Made by a program: the position numbers and the translations under genes. Positions 45,681 through 54,843 of a stretch of 64,000 bases of DNA are shown piece after piece; position 1 is the stretch's first letter; every line of letters starts with the position of its first letter. The notes under the pieces are model-generated. The model was not told the origin of the DNA and ran no database searches. It saw only the letters and a program-made list of their open reading frames with translations. Origin of the DNA: Flavobacteriales bacterium UBA2669 (lineage in GTDB: Bacteria > Bacteroidota > Bacteroidia > Flavobacteriales_E > Vicingaceae); assembly GCA_002359215.1 (NCBI GenBank), contig DEMN01000006.1:383542-447541 (forward strand), given 5' to 3'.

Positions 45681-46490
45681 ATGAAAATAGCAGCAAAAAT
45701 AATATCAGTTGTATTGGTAATAGCGTTAGTAGCTTGCTCTAAAGTACCTATTACAGGAAGGAAACAAATGTTATTAATTCCCGAAAGTGAATTAATGAGC
45801 ATGAGTTTAACCCAATACCAACAATTTTTAACAGAAAATCCACCTGTTGCCGATAATGTTGAGGCTACTAAACAAGTTAGAAGAGTAGGAGGAAGAATTG
45901 CCAATGCTGTTGAAAGATATTTAAAAGATAACGGACAAAGCAAATTAGTTAAAAATTACAGATGGGAATTTAATTTAGTAAATCAAAATATAGTGAATGC
46001 TTGGGCAATGCCGGGAGGAAAAGTGGTAGTTTATCAAGGGTTGTTGCCAGTTGCTAAAACAGATGAAGGGTTGGCAGTAGTTATGGGACATGAAATTGCT
46101 CATGCTGTAGCTCGACATGGAAATGAAAGAATGTCGCAAGGAATTTTGGCCGCTGCCGGTGGTGTTGCTTTAGCTGTTTATATGCGAGAAAAACCTGCTG
46201 AAACGCAAGCCTTGTTTTTAGCAGCTTATGGAGTAGGAACTGGAGTAGGAATAATGGCCTTTGGCAGAAATCAAGAAAGTGAAGCAGATAAGCTAGGAAT
46301 GGTATTTATGTCAATGGCAGGTTACCAACCAAAAGAAGCCATACCTTTTTGGGATAGAATGAATGCTGCAAGTGGAGGCACAAGTGTTCCGGAATTTCTA
46401 AGTACACACCCTCATTACGATACTCGTGTAGAAAGAATTAAAGAGTGGTTACCCACTGCGGAGACTTATTACTCTCCTTATCAACAATAA
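45681..46490 (+). CDS. M48 family metallopeptidase, lipoprotein
   Basis: This 269-aa protein has a lipoprotein signal (lipobox VAC at about residue 20, then SKVPITGRKQM). The periplasmic M48 catalytic domain shows VVMGHEIAHAVARHGNERMS with HExxH, and the third zinc ligand Glu in NQESEADKLG. It resembles the LoiP/YggG group of single-domain, lipid-anchored M48 proteases that act in envelope quality control. It is likely co-transcribed with clpS. Confidence 0.92.
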   Translation: MKIAAKIISVVLVIALVACSKVPITGRKQMLLIPESELMSMSLTQYQQFLTENPPVADNVEATKQVRRVGGRIANAVERYLKDNGQSKLVKNYRWEFNLVNQNIVNAWAMPGGKVVVYQGLLPVAKTDEGLAVVMGHEIAHAVARHGNERMSQGILAAAGGVALAVYMREKPAETQALFLAAYGVGTGVGIMAFGRNQESEADKLGMVFMSMAGYQPKEAIPFWDRMNAASGGTSVPEFLSTHPHYDTRVERIKEWLPTAETYYSPYQQ

Positions 46491-46596
46491 AAATTTAGGC
46501 TTTATTTTTGTATTTTCTTCATAATAGTTTTAATTAATTTCAATGAAGAAAATCTACTTAAATAATAATTACATCACAGTTTCGTTTATTTTTTCT

Positions 46597-47895
46597 ATGA
46601 ACAGAAACTTTCTCTTATTTCTTTTCTTATTTCCTATATTATTATTTTCACAAAATGAAAGTGATGAAAATGCTAACTATGGAAAAATAAAAGTTGACAA
46701 AAGTGACTTAAAAATCTTTTCTCAGGCGTATATGCATTACCCTTTTATTTTTAAAGATTTCGATAGAAAAGCTAGATTTGATACCACATCTTTTGAAGGC
46801 AGGTATCTTGATACTACTTATGCGAATACCATTAAAATAGCGCCAGATTACCAATTCAGAGAGAATTATGAAATTATTGCCTTAGATGTTTATGATGGTG
46901 GAATTAAAGAGGAAGTTTGGTTTAATTTCAAGAAAAATGATGGATACGCATCTCCCTTAACAAGAAATAATCCTGAAATAAATGCATTTACAGGTATGGT
47001 TTGGGTGTATAAAGGAAATTTAACTCGAAAAGAATTTGCAAAGAAATATGTATATAAAAAAAGAAAGTCTTTTTTTAAAAGAAAAAAACGCAGACAGTGG
47101 ACAGACTTTAGAATTTATTATGATAATGACGCACAAGTTTTTACTATTCAATTAAAAAATCTTAGTGGATACATTGAATTTGAAGCTTACCCTAGATATA
47201 CTTCAACCACTCGTAGTATAAAAGAAGCTCAAGAAAAATATGAGAAAGTTTATGCAAATTACTTGAGAACATTAAAAAAAAGAAAGGTAAAGTTTGATAA
47301 AAAATTAGCCAAAAGACAAGCTGTTTTTTATACTTCTATAAATAAATATGATGAAGAATTATGGAAATCTTTTCAGACAAATTATATGACAGAAGAAGAA
47401 AGGCAACTTTCCAGAGAAGATTGGTTACTGTATTACGATAAAGTTATTGCCAATGAATTAAAAGCAATGGGAAATGCATCTCCAACAATTGAGAATCTAG
47501 TTAGAAGCATTAATATAGATGGTTATAAAATTAAATCAATTCCATTATTAAACGCTCAAGATTTTTCTCAAGAGAATAATATGGCTAAAACACTTTATGA
47601 GAAAAATAATGGAGACAAACTAGCCATTACAAATATTTTAGTGGTTGATATTACCAACAAAAGATATCAAAAATACGCAGGTTCTAAAGGTTTAAAAACT
47701 ATTTCGGTAGAACTTAATAAAAACGATGAATGTATATTAATAGCTTGGTTAAGAAATGGAGATATAGGGTATTTAACAGCCGATGAGTTTAATAATATTG
47801 AGATAAATGATGAAAGACAAGCCTTAATTCAATTGAATATTATAAATAAAAAAATTGCTTCAGTGCAAATGATAAGAAATCAGTTAAACTTCTAA
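46597..47895 (+). CDS. Secreted protein, unknown function
   Basis: The signal peptide MNRNFLLFLFLFPILLFSQ starts at ATG 46597; the in-frame ATG 46543 would add 18 residues and put the signal deeper, so I choose the internal start. A TATTTTTG box lies at 46503-46510. The mature part (about 413 aa) has beta strands, a very basic patch (KKRKSFFKRKKRR, about 155-168), a helical Lys-rich segment (about 205-245) and an alpha/beta end. No family recognised. It is 11 bp upstream of the lipoprotein gene, probably one operon. Confidence 0.65.
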   Translation: MNRNFLLFLFLFPILLFSQNESDENANYGKIKVDKSDLKIFSQAYMHYPFIFKDFDRKARFDTTSFEGRYLDTTYANTIKIAPDYQFRENYEIIALDVYDGGIKEEVWFNFKKNDGYASPLTRNNPEINAFTGMVWVYKGNLTRKEFAKKYVYKKRKSFFKRKKRRQWTDFRIYYDNDAQVFTIQLKNLSGYIEFEAYPRYTSTTRSIKEAQEKYEKVYANYLRTLKKRKVKFDKKLAKRQAVFYTSINKYDEELWKSFQTNYMTEEERQLSREDWLLYYDKVIANELKAMGNASPTIENLVRSINIDGYKIKSIPLLNAQDFSQENNMAKTLYEKNNGDKLAITNILVVDITNKRYQKYAGSKGLKTISVELNKNDECILIAWLRNGDIGYLTADEFNNIEINDERQALIQLNIINKKIASVQMIRNQLNF

Positions 47896-47906
47896 AACCA
47901 ATCACT

Positions 47907-49265
47907 ATGCAAACATCAAAAACCATCCTAAGCATTGCTATAAGCGTGTTGTTTATTACTAGTTGTCAAAATGATAGTAACACATCTGATGATGTACAAG
48001 GCTCAACAGATTTAACCTATGTGCCAAATGAAGATAGAAAACTATCGTTTATTAAACCACCAATTTTAGGAAAAGAACCAGCTTTTGAAAATTTTACAAT
48101 AGATGCACAAAAAGATGAAGAAATAACTACCGAGAATGGTACGAAAATTACCATTTATAAAAACTCGTTAGTTGATAAAGCTGGTAATGTTGTAAGTGGT
48201 AAGGTAGAAATTAACTACAGAGATTATCACAATCCCTTAGAAGTTTATTTAAGTGGTATACCAATGAATTATGATTCGGTAGGAGTAGAGTATGTATTTG
48301 AAACAGCAGGAATGTTTGAGTTAAAAGCCTCACAAGATGGGAAGGAGATCAGTTTAAAACAAGATGGAAAAATTGATTTAGATTTTATATCAACTAGTAA
48401 CGAACAAGATTTTAACTTTTATGAGTTTGATGAAGCTAAAGGAGAGTGGATTGTTGAAAGTAAAGAAATTAAAACCAAAACATTGTTGAATTCAAACTCG
48501 GGCAAGACAGCTTTAATAAAACCTATAGCTCAAAATAAAAATAATTATGCTTTTGATATGGAGCTGGATAAGAGCACCTATCCAGAGTTAAGTCAGTATG
48601 AAGGCACTATGTTCGAAGTAAAAGAAGGAGAAGTATTTAATTCAATGTATTATAATATACAGTGGGACAATGCTGAGGTGAAAAAACTTTCTGGCAACAA
48701 CTATCAATTAACACTAATTAAAGAAGATACATCCATTTTGGTAAAAGTAAAACCTGTAGTGGCAACCAATCAGTATAAAAAAGCAATGAATAAGTACAAT
48801 AACCAAATGGCTGAAAATAAAAAGAAACAAGAAAACAGAAGTGAATTTGATGTTTATTCTACTTCAACTATAGCTTACAACACTAATATGTCGGCTCAAT
48901 CAATTATTATCAGGGAGTTTACTTTAAATGGTTTTGGAATTTATAATCTTGATAAGCCAGGTATTATGCAGCCTAATGGAGAAGTTAAAACATTGCTAGT
49001 AAATAGAAATGATGAAGAACAAAAACTTGATAAGTTGAGTTATACCGTAGTTAACTTAAATAGAAATGCAATTGTAAATTTATTTGGAAAACCCAAGTAT
49101 TACAAGGGGGCTTTAACTGTCGTATGGTCTATTCTTAATGAAAATGAGATGATTATCATTTATCCTGAGCAATTTAGAACAATGCAAGACAGAAAATTGA
49201 TTACAAGTACCTATTCTATAGATGAAGGCATATCTTTATTAGATGATATTATTGCCAATAGGTAG
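47907..49265 (+). CDS. Lipoprotein with beta-sandwich domains, unknown function
   Basis: This 452-aa lipoprotein (lipobox ITSC at about residue 20, then an Asn/Ser/Asp linker) contains a segment NGTKITIYKNSLVDKAGNVV and SGKVEINYRDYHNP (about 70-110). That pattern is typical of Bacteroidota outer-surface proteins with a pre-albumin/ZU5-like fold. The rest is beta-rich with no motif I can name. It forms a pair with the preceding secreted protein and ends before an A/T-rich hairpin. Confidence 0.65.
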   Translation: MQTSKTILSIAISVLFITSCQNDSNTSDDVQGSTDLTYVPNEDRKLSFIKPPILGKEPAFENFTIDAQKDEEITTENGTKITIYKNSLVDKAGNVVSGKVEINYRDYHNPLEVYLSGIPMNYDSVGVEYVFETAGMFELKASQDGKEISLKQDGKIDLDFISTSNEQDFNFYEFDEAKGEWIVESKEIKTKTLLNSNSGKTALIKPIAQNKNNYAFDMELDKSTYPELSQYEGTMFEVKEGEVFNSMYYNIQWDNAEVKKLSGNNYQLTLIKEDTSILVKVKPVVATNQYKKAMNKYNNQMAENKKKQENRSEFDVYSTSTIAYNTNMSAQSIIIREFTLNGFGIYNLDKPGIMQPNGEVKTLLVNRNDEEQKLDKLSYTVVNLNRNAIVNLFGKPKYYKGALTVVWSILNENEMIIIYPEQFRTMQDRKLITSTYSIDEGISLLDDIIANR

Positions 49266-49294
49266 GTTTGATTAAATAAAACTTCTTTGCTATA

Positions 49295-49326
49295 AAAAAA
49301 AACGTAAATCAATTAGCGTTTTTTTT
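49295..49326 (+). terminator. A/T-rich terminator-like hairpin
   Basis: AAAAAAAACG and CGTTTTTTTT arms around a 12-nt loop, 29 bp after the lipoprotein stop. The stem is mostly A-T, so strength is uncertain. The rest of the gap (49327-49538) holds nothing I can support. Confidence 0.5.
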
Positions 49327-49538
49327 ATGCTCATAATTTCTGACTTGTCTTTCTTGAAAAATAAGTTAAAAAAGAAACTCGAATAATCTACTTATATTCA
49401 ATATGTTACGCTGGGTTGTTTATTTATAACTTAGAAATCCAAATAAAATAGTAGTTTTTTCAAACAACTTGTTAAAAAATATTGGTTTTTTTGATTTAAT
49501 TACTATTTTTACTGCCCGATTGTTAAATAATTAAAAGA

Positions 49539-50201
49539 ATGAAAGCAGTACACGTAGTTGTTGAAGAAATTATAAAAAAATCACCATTTTTAGAAGAAGC
49601 ATTAGCAGAGGGTTTAATCAATTTATCATCACTTTCTCGCCAAATAAAAGCAGAAATTGATGAAGAATTAAATAAAGATGTTAAAATTGGAGCTATCGTT
49701 ATGGCTTTAAAAAGATTATCTCCCAAATTTGATCCTACTTTTCAAATTAAAATTAGAAAAGTGGTAAATAAATTAGGAGATATTACTGTTCGTTCAAAAA
49801 TTACTTATTATACTTTTGAGAATTCTGAATCTTTAATAGATTGTCAATCACTGTTGCTTAAGAAACTAAAAGGTAAAAAAGATATTTTCTTTGCTTTCTC
49901 TCAGGGAGTTTATGAAACTTCCATTATTTTAAGTGATTCAGAAAACAATGATATCAATGATATTTTTAAGAATGAAAAACAGCTGCAAGCATCAACAGGG
50001 CTTTCTTCATTAACCATTAAGTTACCAAGCGAAAATGCAGATGTTTCAGGTATTTACTACTTTATTTTAAAAAAATTAGCTTGGGAAGGAATTAATATTT
50101 TAGACATTATTTCTACCATGCATGAGTTTACTATTATTGTGAATGACGAAAATATTGATAGAGCATTCTCAATACTTAAAAACATTAATAGGTTGGGATA
50201 A
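49539..50201 (+). CDS. ACT-domain-like regulatory protein
   Basis: This 220-aa cytoplasmic protein has an N-terminal helix-rich region resembling a small DNA-binding or regulatory fold (EEALAEGLINLSSLSRQIKA, VKIGAIVMALKRLSP, about 15-65). Two ACT-like beta-alpha-beta units follow (about 75-135 and 160-220; SSLTIKLPSENADVSGIYYF, ILDIISTMHEFTIIVND). ACT domains bind amino acids. It resembles proteins loosely labelled aspartate-kinase-like in Bacteroidota but has no kinase domain. Ligand unknown. Confidence 0.65.
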   Translation: MKAVHVVVEEIIKKSPFLEEALAEGLINLSSLSRQIKAEIDEELNKDVKIGAIVMALKRLSPKFDPTFQIKIRKVVNKLGDITVRSKITYYTFENSESLIDCQSLLLKKLKGKKDIFFAFSQGVYETSIILSDSENNDINDIFKNEKQLQASTGLSSLTIKLPSENADVSGIYYFILKKLAWEGINILDIISTMHEFTIIVNDENIDRAFSILKNINRLG

Positions 50202-50269
50202 CTATTCCATTATTTTTCTAACGTACAAAGTCAATAATTTCTAATCATCAGCCTTCCGATTTTCTCACC

Positions 50270-51826
50270 TCAATCTTCTTGATTGTCGTGAAATTCTTGA
50301 GATATTTTCTCGAATTTAATAATGTTATCTTTATCAATAAAGTTAAGAGGAGTACAAACACCATCTCTACAACTGTAACATTTCAATTTATCTCTAAATA
50401 CAGCAGATTTGTAAATGGATTTTCCGAGTAACATTCTTGCAGCTTCCTGAACTCCCTCAACAATAGAAGGATGAGGATGAATCATGTGTGCTAACTCTTC
50501 AATTCCTTTATCCATATACATTAATAAAGCAATAGTTTGGATTGCTGAAGAAGCGTGATAACCAACAGCTCTCATTCCTAAAACTTTCATGTCAGCATCA
50601 TCAGAAACAATCAATTTGAAAAAACCTTGAGGTTTTCCCATAGAAATTGCTCTGGCAATGGTAGAATAATCCACTTTAGCTACTTTGTAAGGAATATTTT
50701 CTTCTCTAAGCATTTGTTCATTAGCTCCAACAGAAGCAACCACCGGATCTAAAAACATAATAGTAGAAACGTTTTCATAGTTAATCGGGTTTAACGCTTT
50801 TTTAGAGAACATTCTGGCAACAGCATGTCTGGCTTCTCTTTCTCCAACATTATAAAGTGGGAGCCTTCCTGAAACATCTCCTACAGCATAAATATTTGGA
50901 ATATTGGTTTGTGTGTCATTATCTCCAATATGAACCCCTCTATTACTCATTTTTACTCCGGCATTTTCAATATTTAATTTTTCAATATTTGGAATTCTGC
51001 CAATAGAAATAAGTGCTTTTTCTACATGAATAACCTCACAAGCACCATCAGCGTGTTCAATTTCGTATTCTACTTCTCCATTAACAATTTCTAACCTTTT
51101 TAAGTTGGCTGTTTGGTGTATGGTTACATTTTTCTTTTCCATATTGCTGGAAATCAGTTCTGAAATATCTTCGTCTTCAAAAGGAAGAATTCTTTCTGCT
51201 CTATCAATAATATATACTTTGGTTTTACCAAAATTGGCAAACATTGTAGCAAACTCACAACCAATAACACCTGCACCAATAACTACCAAACTTTTTGGAA
51301 AGTCATCTATATGCATAATACCATCACTGGTTAAAATAGTTTTTTCATCAACTTCAATATTTGGAAGAACTCTTGGTCGGCTACCCGAAGAAATTACAGT
51401 ATTTTCAGCATAAATTATTTTTTCAGAACCATCATCTTTAGTAATTTTTATTTCTTTATTGGTTACAAAGCTTCCTAAACCTTTTTCGTAGGTAATTAAT
51501 CCTGTTTCGGCATGTATAATTCTAAGATGACATGATAATTGAAATTTCCTTTCAAAAATAGCTTCTTCTATGGTTTTCTTAACTTCTTCAAAAGTAATAT
51601 CTAAGTTTCTGTCGGCTCTTTCTTTACCTAATTCATCATAAACCTTTTTAAAACGAGAGGAAAGTTCCCACATGGTTTTTGAAGAAAGTGCTCCATTGTA
51701 AATTCCTGCTCCACCTAATTTGTCTTTTTCAATTAAAATAACTTTTTTCCCAAAATCTATAGCTCTCATAGCGGCTGCATACCCTGCTGGTCCACCACCA
51801 ATTACACACAAATCGTATTTTTCCAT
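50270..51826 (-). CDS. Dihydrolipoyl dehydrogenase/SthA-family flavoprotein lacking redox cysteines
   Basis: This 518-aa flavoprotein has FAD motif VIGGGPAGYAAAM, NAD(P)-binding VVIGAGVIGCEFATMF, the second FAD motif YAVGDVSGR and the dimerisation domain with HPHPSIVEG. The position of the disulfide (normally GGTCLNVGCIPSK) reads GGAGIYNGALSSK, so neither cysteine is present. Soluble transhydrogenase-type members also lack the pair, and this may be a diaphorase or transhydrogenase. A Cys cluster CYSCRDGVC (Cys483, 486, 491) lies in a C-terminal tail. ATG 51826 gives the family start; 51850 adds eight residues. It follows kynA by 43 bp. Confidence 0.85.
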   Translation of the reverse strand: MEKYDLCVIGGGPAGYAAAMRAIDFGKKVILIEKDKLGGAGIYNGALSSKTMWELSSRFKKVYDELGKERADRNLDITFEEVKKTIEEAIFERKFQLSCHLRIIHAETGLITYEKGLGSFVTNKEIKITKDDGSEKIIYAENTVISSGSRPRVLPNIEVDEKTILTSDGIMHIDDFPKSLVVIGAGVIGCEFATMFANFGKTKVYIIDRAERILPFEDEDISELISSNMEKKNVTIHQTANLKRLEIVNGEVEYEIEHADGACEVIHVEKALISIGRIPNIEKLNIENAGVKMSNRGVHIGDNDTQTNIPNIYAVGDVSGRLPLYNVGEREARHAVARMFSKKALNPINYENVSTIMFLDPVVASVGANEQMLREENIPYKVAKVDYSTIARAISMGKPQGFFKLIVSDDADMKVLGMRAVGYHASSAIQTIALLMYMDKGIEELAHMIHPHPSIVEGVQEAARMLLGKSIYKSAVFRDKLKCYSCRDGVCTPLNFIDKDNIIKFEKISQEFHDNQED

Positions 51827-51869
51827 AGTTGTTAATTCCTTTGTAATCAATAATTGATTGGTTAGTTAA

Positions 51870-52793
51870 TCAGTATTCTTCAGCCCAATTTTTTAGTTCT
51901 TCTTCCGTCCATAGGTCAGGAAAAAATACTCTTCGCTGATATTTAGGATGTAAATATTTTTGCCATTCGCTTCCTCCTGTTGCTTCAATTACTTTGTCTT
52001 TAGACTCTAAGTATTGTTTTGCAGCATTTAGATGAACTATAGGCCATTTAATATTAAATTCTATATCTAAATCTTTTAATGCCTGAATTAGTTTAGGATT
52101 ATTTTTTTCAGATGTTGGCATAGTAATATATTTTTGCCAAATATTTTTGTCTTTATAATATTCTGCCATTTCTATAAATTGGGCTAAATATTTTTCTTCA
52201 AAATGCTGAAGCGTTAATGATTTCTTGCCTGTTTTATGGTCTTTCCCTGCTGCTTGCCAATAAATATTATCAAAAAGGTAAGGAAAATCATGAATATTGG
52301 TAAGGTTGTTTTTTAATCTGGGATCAACTAAGTTTTTAATGTCTGTTGCACAAATTTCTGCTTGACGAAAAGAAGCACACTGGAAACCACTTGCCGGTGT
52401 TAGGGTAAATCTAAATTGATTATACTGCTCCGGATCCATTCCCAAACGCATTACATCAAAAGAATTAGCAAGCATTTGAATGTATCTGTTCATTCTGCCA
52501 ACTTTCTCAATAAAATAGTTAGCGGTAATATTTTCTTTTTCACAAACTTGATAGATTTCATGTAACATCATGTTTAGTAATAACTCGGTAACTTGATGGT
52601 ACATGATAAAAACCATTTCATCAGGGAAATTGGTTCTTGGTTTCTGTAAACTTAATAATGATTCTACTTCAATATAGTCCCAATAATCTATTGGTTTTGC
52701 ATGTAATAACCCCTTTAAATAAGCTTCTGTATCTTGCCCTAAATCCTTGTATTTTGTTTCAATTTGTTGTATAAGATGAGCGTATTTCTCCAT
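51870..52793 (-). CDS. kynA: Tryptophan 2,3-dioxygenase
   Basis: TDO is a heme enzyme that opens the indole ring of L-tryptophan to N-formylkynurenine, the first step of kynurenine breakdown. The 307-aa protein has MYHQVTELLLNMMLHE, the substrate-contact region RFTLTPASGFQCASFRQAE and TGGSEWQKYLHPKYQRRVFF. It is close to the standard bacterial length. Other kynurenine-pathway genes are not in this window. It precedes the cysteine-less flavoprotein on the same strand. Confidence 0.93.
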   Translation of the reverse strand: MEKYAHLIQQIETKYKDLGQDTEAYLKGLLHAKPIDYWDYIEVESLLSLQKPRTNFPDEMVFIMYHQVTELLLNMMLHEIYQVCEKENITANYFIEKVGRMNRYIQMLANSFDVMRLGMDPEQYNQFRFTLTPASGFQCASFRQAEICATDIKNLVDPRLKNNLTNIHDFPYLFDNIYWQAAGKDHKTGKKSLTLQHFEEKYLAQFIEMAEYYKDKNIWQKYITMPTSEKNNPKLIQALKDLDIEFNIKWPIVHLNAAKQYLESKDKVIEATGGSEWQKYLHPKYQRRVFFPDLWTEEELKNWAEEY

Positions 52794-52912
52794 AATTCTA
52801 TCAAGATGTTAAATCAGTAACAATATTATTAAAATTATCACAGAAAAAAGATGATAAAAGTTAGAAAATAGAATGTTTTTTTAAGAAGTTGCAAGTAAAG
52901 TTAAAAAACATT

Positions 52913-53305
52913 TTATTCTTCATTTAACCAATCTATGGCTTTACTGTAGTCGTTAAATACTTTTGTAGGGGTTTTTGGTCGGTTAAATTTCACAAAAAAA
53001 TTAGCTATCATTCTAGTAGGCATATTGTTAACTACAAGCGCAATTTTTTTTCTAATGGGCAAAATTTCGGGATCGTTAGCAAAAAAATTTCTGGCATCAT
53101 TTGAGACACTTGAGTATTTGTTTCTAGCATCAACAACAACACAGAATGGTTGATTGTTGGTTATTTTGATAAATGCTTGGTCAATTTCGATAGCATCTTC
53201 TAGCTCTATTTCATAATTATCATCAAATTTCAATAAGTAAAGATTGTGCTGTAAATGAATAATTTCAGCATGGTTTAATTGAGTATGTATATTGTTTGCT
53301 ACCAT
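52913..53305 (-). CDS. STAS/SpoIIAA-like small protein
   Basis: This 130-aa cytoplasmic protein begins with a strand pattern (YLLKFDDNYEIELEDAIEID) then QPFCVVVDARNKYSSVSNDA and KIALVVNNMPTRMIANFFVK. The order beta-beta-alpha-beta-alpha-beta-alpha fits a STAS/SpoIIAA-like fold of the small Bacteroidota type. There is no obvious phospho-Ser partner kinase nearby. Assignment is by pattern only. Confidence 0.55.
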   Translation of the reverse strand: MVANNIHTQLNHAEIIHLQHNLYLLKFDDNYEIELEDAIEIDQAFIKITNNQPFCVVVDARNKYSSVSNDARNFFANDPEILPIRKKIALVVNNMPTRMIANFFVKFNRPKTPTKVFNDYSKAIDWLNEE

Positions 53306-53355
53306 ATTGGTTGCTAAGGTAATATATTAGTTGAAGATTAAAAATTAATTTTTAA

Positions 53356-53706
53356 TTATTTTCGTTTTACTAAAGCATAAAAATCATTTTCTAAGGCTAA
53401 ATAGCCTTGGTCATAACAGAAATAATATACATTGCCTGTTTTAGTGGTATAAATGGATGTGAAGTGATGAAAATCAAAATCTTCATCTAATAATTTTTGC
53501 TTAGTGACTTTGCATTTATCATTTGGATTTAATTTTTCAAGGATTCTCCAATTTTTTCTAAGTCTATTGTTGGTATTTCTAATAAGGTTAGTACTGTCTT
53601 TATTAATTTTGTTGTTGTAGGCATTACGACAATAATCTGAGCAAAACTTTTTATCAGCTCTTCCTGAAAATGCTTCGTTACACTCTAAACATTGCTGTTT
53701 TTGCAT
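53356..53706 (-). CDS. Zinc-ribbon protein (DUF2116-like N-terminus)
   Basis: This 116-aa protein starts MQKQQCLECNEAFSGRADKK, with CxxC followed by FCSDYCRNAYNNK, a four-Cys zinc ribbon at residues 6-26. A basic helix and a small C-terminal alpha/beta part (DFDFHHFTSIYTTKTGNVYY) follow. Such ribbon proteins may bind nucleic acid. Function unknown; it stands divergent from the FMN-binding-like gene. Confidence 0.7.
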   Translation of the reverse strand: MQKQQCLECNEAFSGRADKKFCSDYCRNAYNNKINKDSTNLIRNTNNRLRKNWRILEKLNPNDKCKVTKQKLLDEDFDFHHFTSIYTTKTGNVYYFCYDQGYLALENDFYALVKRK

Positions 53707-53800
53707 GAGTTTTAGTTAAAATGATTGGAATGGTAAATATAAATATTTTTAGCTATACATCAAATACTTACTTTTGAACCATAAATTTTGCTTAATAAAT

Positions 53801-54217
53801 ATGGATAAAAAAATTGTTACCTACTTAAAGAAAAACAATGTACTTACTATTGCTACATCAGTTAATAATCAGCCTTATTGTGCCAATTGTTATTATGTTT
53901 TTGATGAACTTAATTTTCATTTTGTTTTTTTATCTGACGAAAGTACTAGGCATATTGCTGAAGCCTTGGAGAATAATAAAATTGCAGGAACAGTTACAAC
54001 CGATAATAAATCTATTGCTAAAATTCAAGGGGTACAGTTTGTTGGAGAGTTTATTGTGCCCGATGAGGTTGAACAAGCTGTTTTTTATGAAGTTTATTAT
54101 GCTAAATATCCATTTGCAAGAGCAAAACCATCTAAAATTTGGGCAATTAAATTAGCATATATTAAAATGACAGATAATACTTTGGGTTTTGGAAAAAAAT
54201 TATATTGGGAAAGATGA
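53801..54217 (+). CDS. Pyridoxamine-5'-phosphate-oxidase-like split-barrel protein (UPF0306/YhbP-like)
   Basis: This 138-aa protein opens MDKKIVTYLKKNNVLTIATS and continues CYYVFDELNFHFVFLSDEST, GVQFVGEFIV and a C-terminal WAIKLAYIKMTDN, the flavin split-barrel layout of the YhbP/UPF0306 group. I start at ATG 53801; an earlier in-frame ATG at 53774 adds nine residues. A TACTTTTG box (53769-53776) lies 24 bp upstream and overlaps that earlier start, which favours 53801. Confidence 0.82.
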   Translation: MDKKIVTYLKKNNVLTIATSVNNQPYCANCYYVFDELNFHFVFLSDESTRHIAEALENNKIAGTVTTDNKSIAKIQGVQFVGEFIVPDEVEQAVFYEVYYAKYPFARAKPSKIWAIKLAYIKMTDNTLGFGKKLYWER

Positions 54218-54222
54218 AAAAA

Positions 54223-54837
54223 TTAAGAAGTTAAAACATTTACTTCGGCAATTCCATGAATAAGATATTTTCTTTTTGTAGTAAGTTCTTCACACAAATA
54301 ACGCGTTCTTCTTTTTTCTCCTTTTTTAAAGGTTCTCTTATTGTTTAAAGTGAAAACAGTTCCGTGTTCTAATTCCATTAAGTGAACTAAGTTATTGGTT
54401 GGGTTGTATTTGTTTAATGCCTTGGTCAATTGAGCATCTGCTTGCGATGAAGCTTTGGGTTGCTTGGCATGTTTTATAACCACAGGAGTTAAATCGTTAG
54501 GAAATACTTTGTTTTCTAATAAAACAGTAAGCAATTCTGTAAAGGTATTTTTCCATTCTTTTCCATGCGGATTTACTTTGTTTTTGTATTTGTTCCACAC
54601 CAATAAATGAGCAAATTCATGCGTAAGTGTAATTAAAAAAGAGTAGGAGTTAAGGTTTTGGTTTACTGATATTTTGCAAAGATGTTTTCCTACTTCGCCT
54701 CTAAAATCGCCTAATTTGGTAGTTCTTTTTTTGGTAATGTTTAATATAAAAGGTGTTTGTGTAAACCAATTTTTTAAAATGGGCATACTTGCTTCAGGTA
54801 CATATCTCGATAATATTAAACAGTCTTTTTCCGTCAT
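54223..54837 (-). CDS. SprT-like zinc metalloprotease-fold protein
   Basis: This 204-aa protein has the SprT-like motif TLTHEFAHLLVWNKYKNKVN (HExxH) then NPHGKEWKNTFTELL, the same active-site layout as the SPRTN DNA-protein crosslink protease. The C-terminal part has RRTRYLCEELTTKRKYLIHG with only one Cys, so the usual zinc ribbon is not complete. It begins 6 bp after the feoB stop, so it belongs to the feo operon by position, an unusual partner. Confidence 0.85.
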   Translation of the reverse strand: MTEKDCLILSRYVPEASMPILKNWFTQTPFILNITKKRTTKLGDFRGEVGKHLCKISVNQNLNSYSFLITLTHEFAHLLVWNKYKNKVNPHGKEWKNTFTELLTVLLENKVFPNDLTPVVIKHAKQPKASSQADAQLTKALNKYNPTNNLVHLMELEHGTVFTLNNKRTFKKGEKRRTRYLCEELTTKRKYLIHGIAEVNVLTS

Positions 54838-54843
54838 CTTAGA

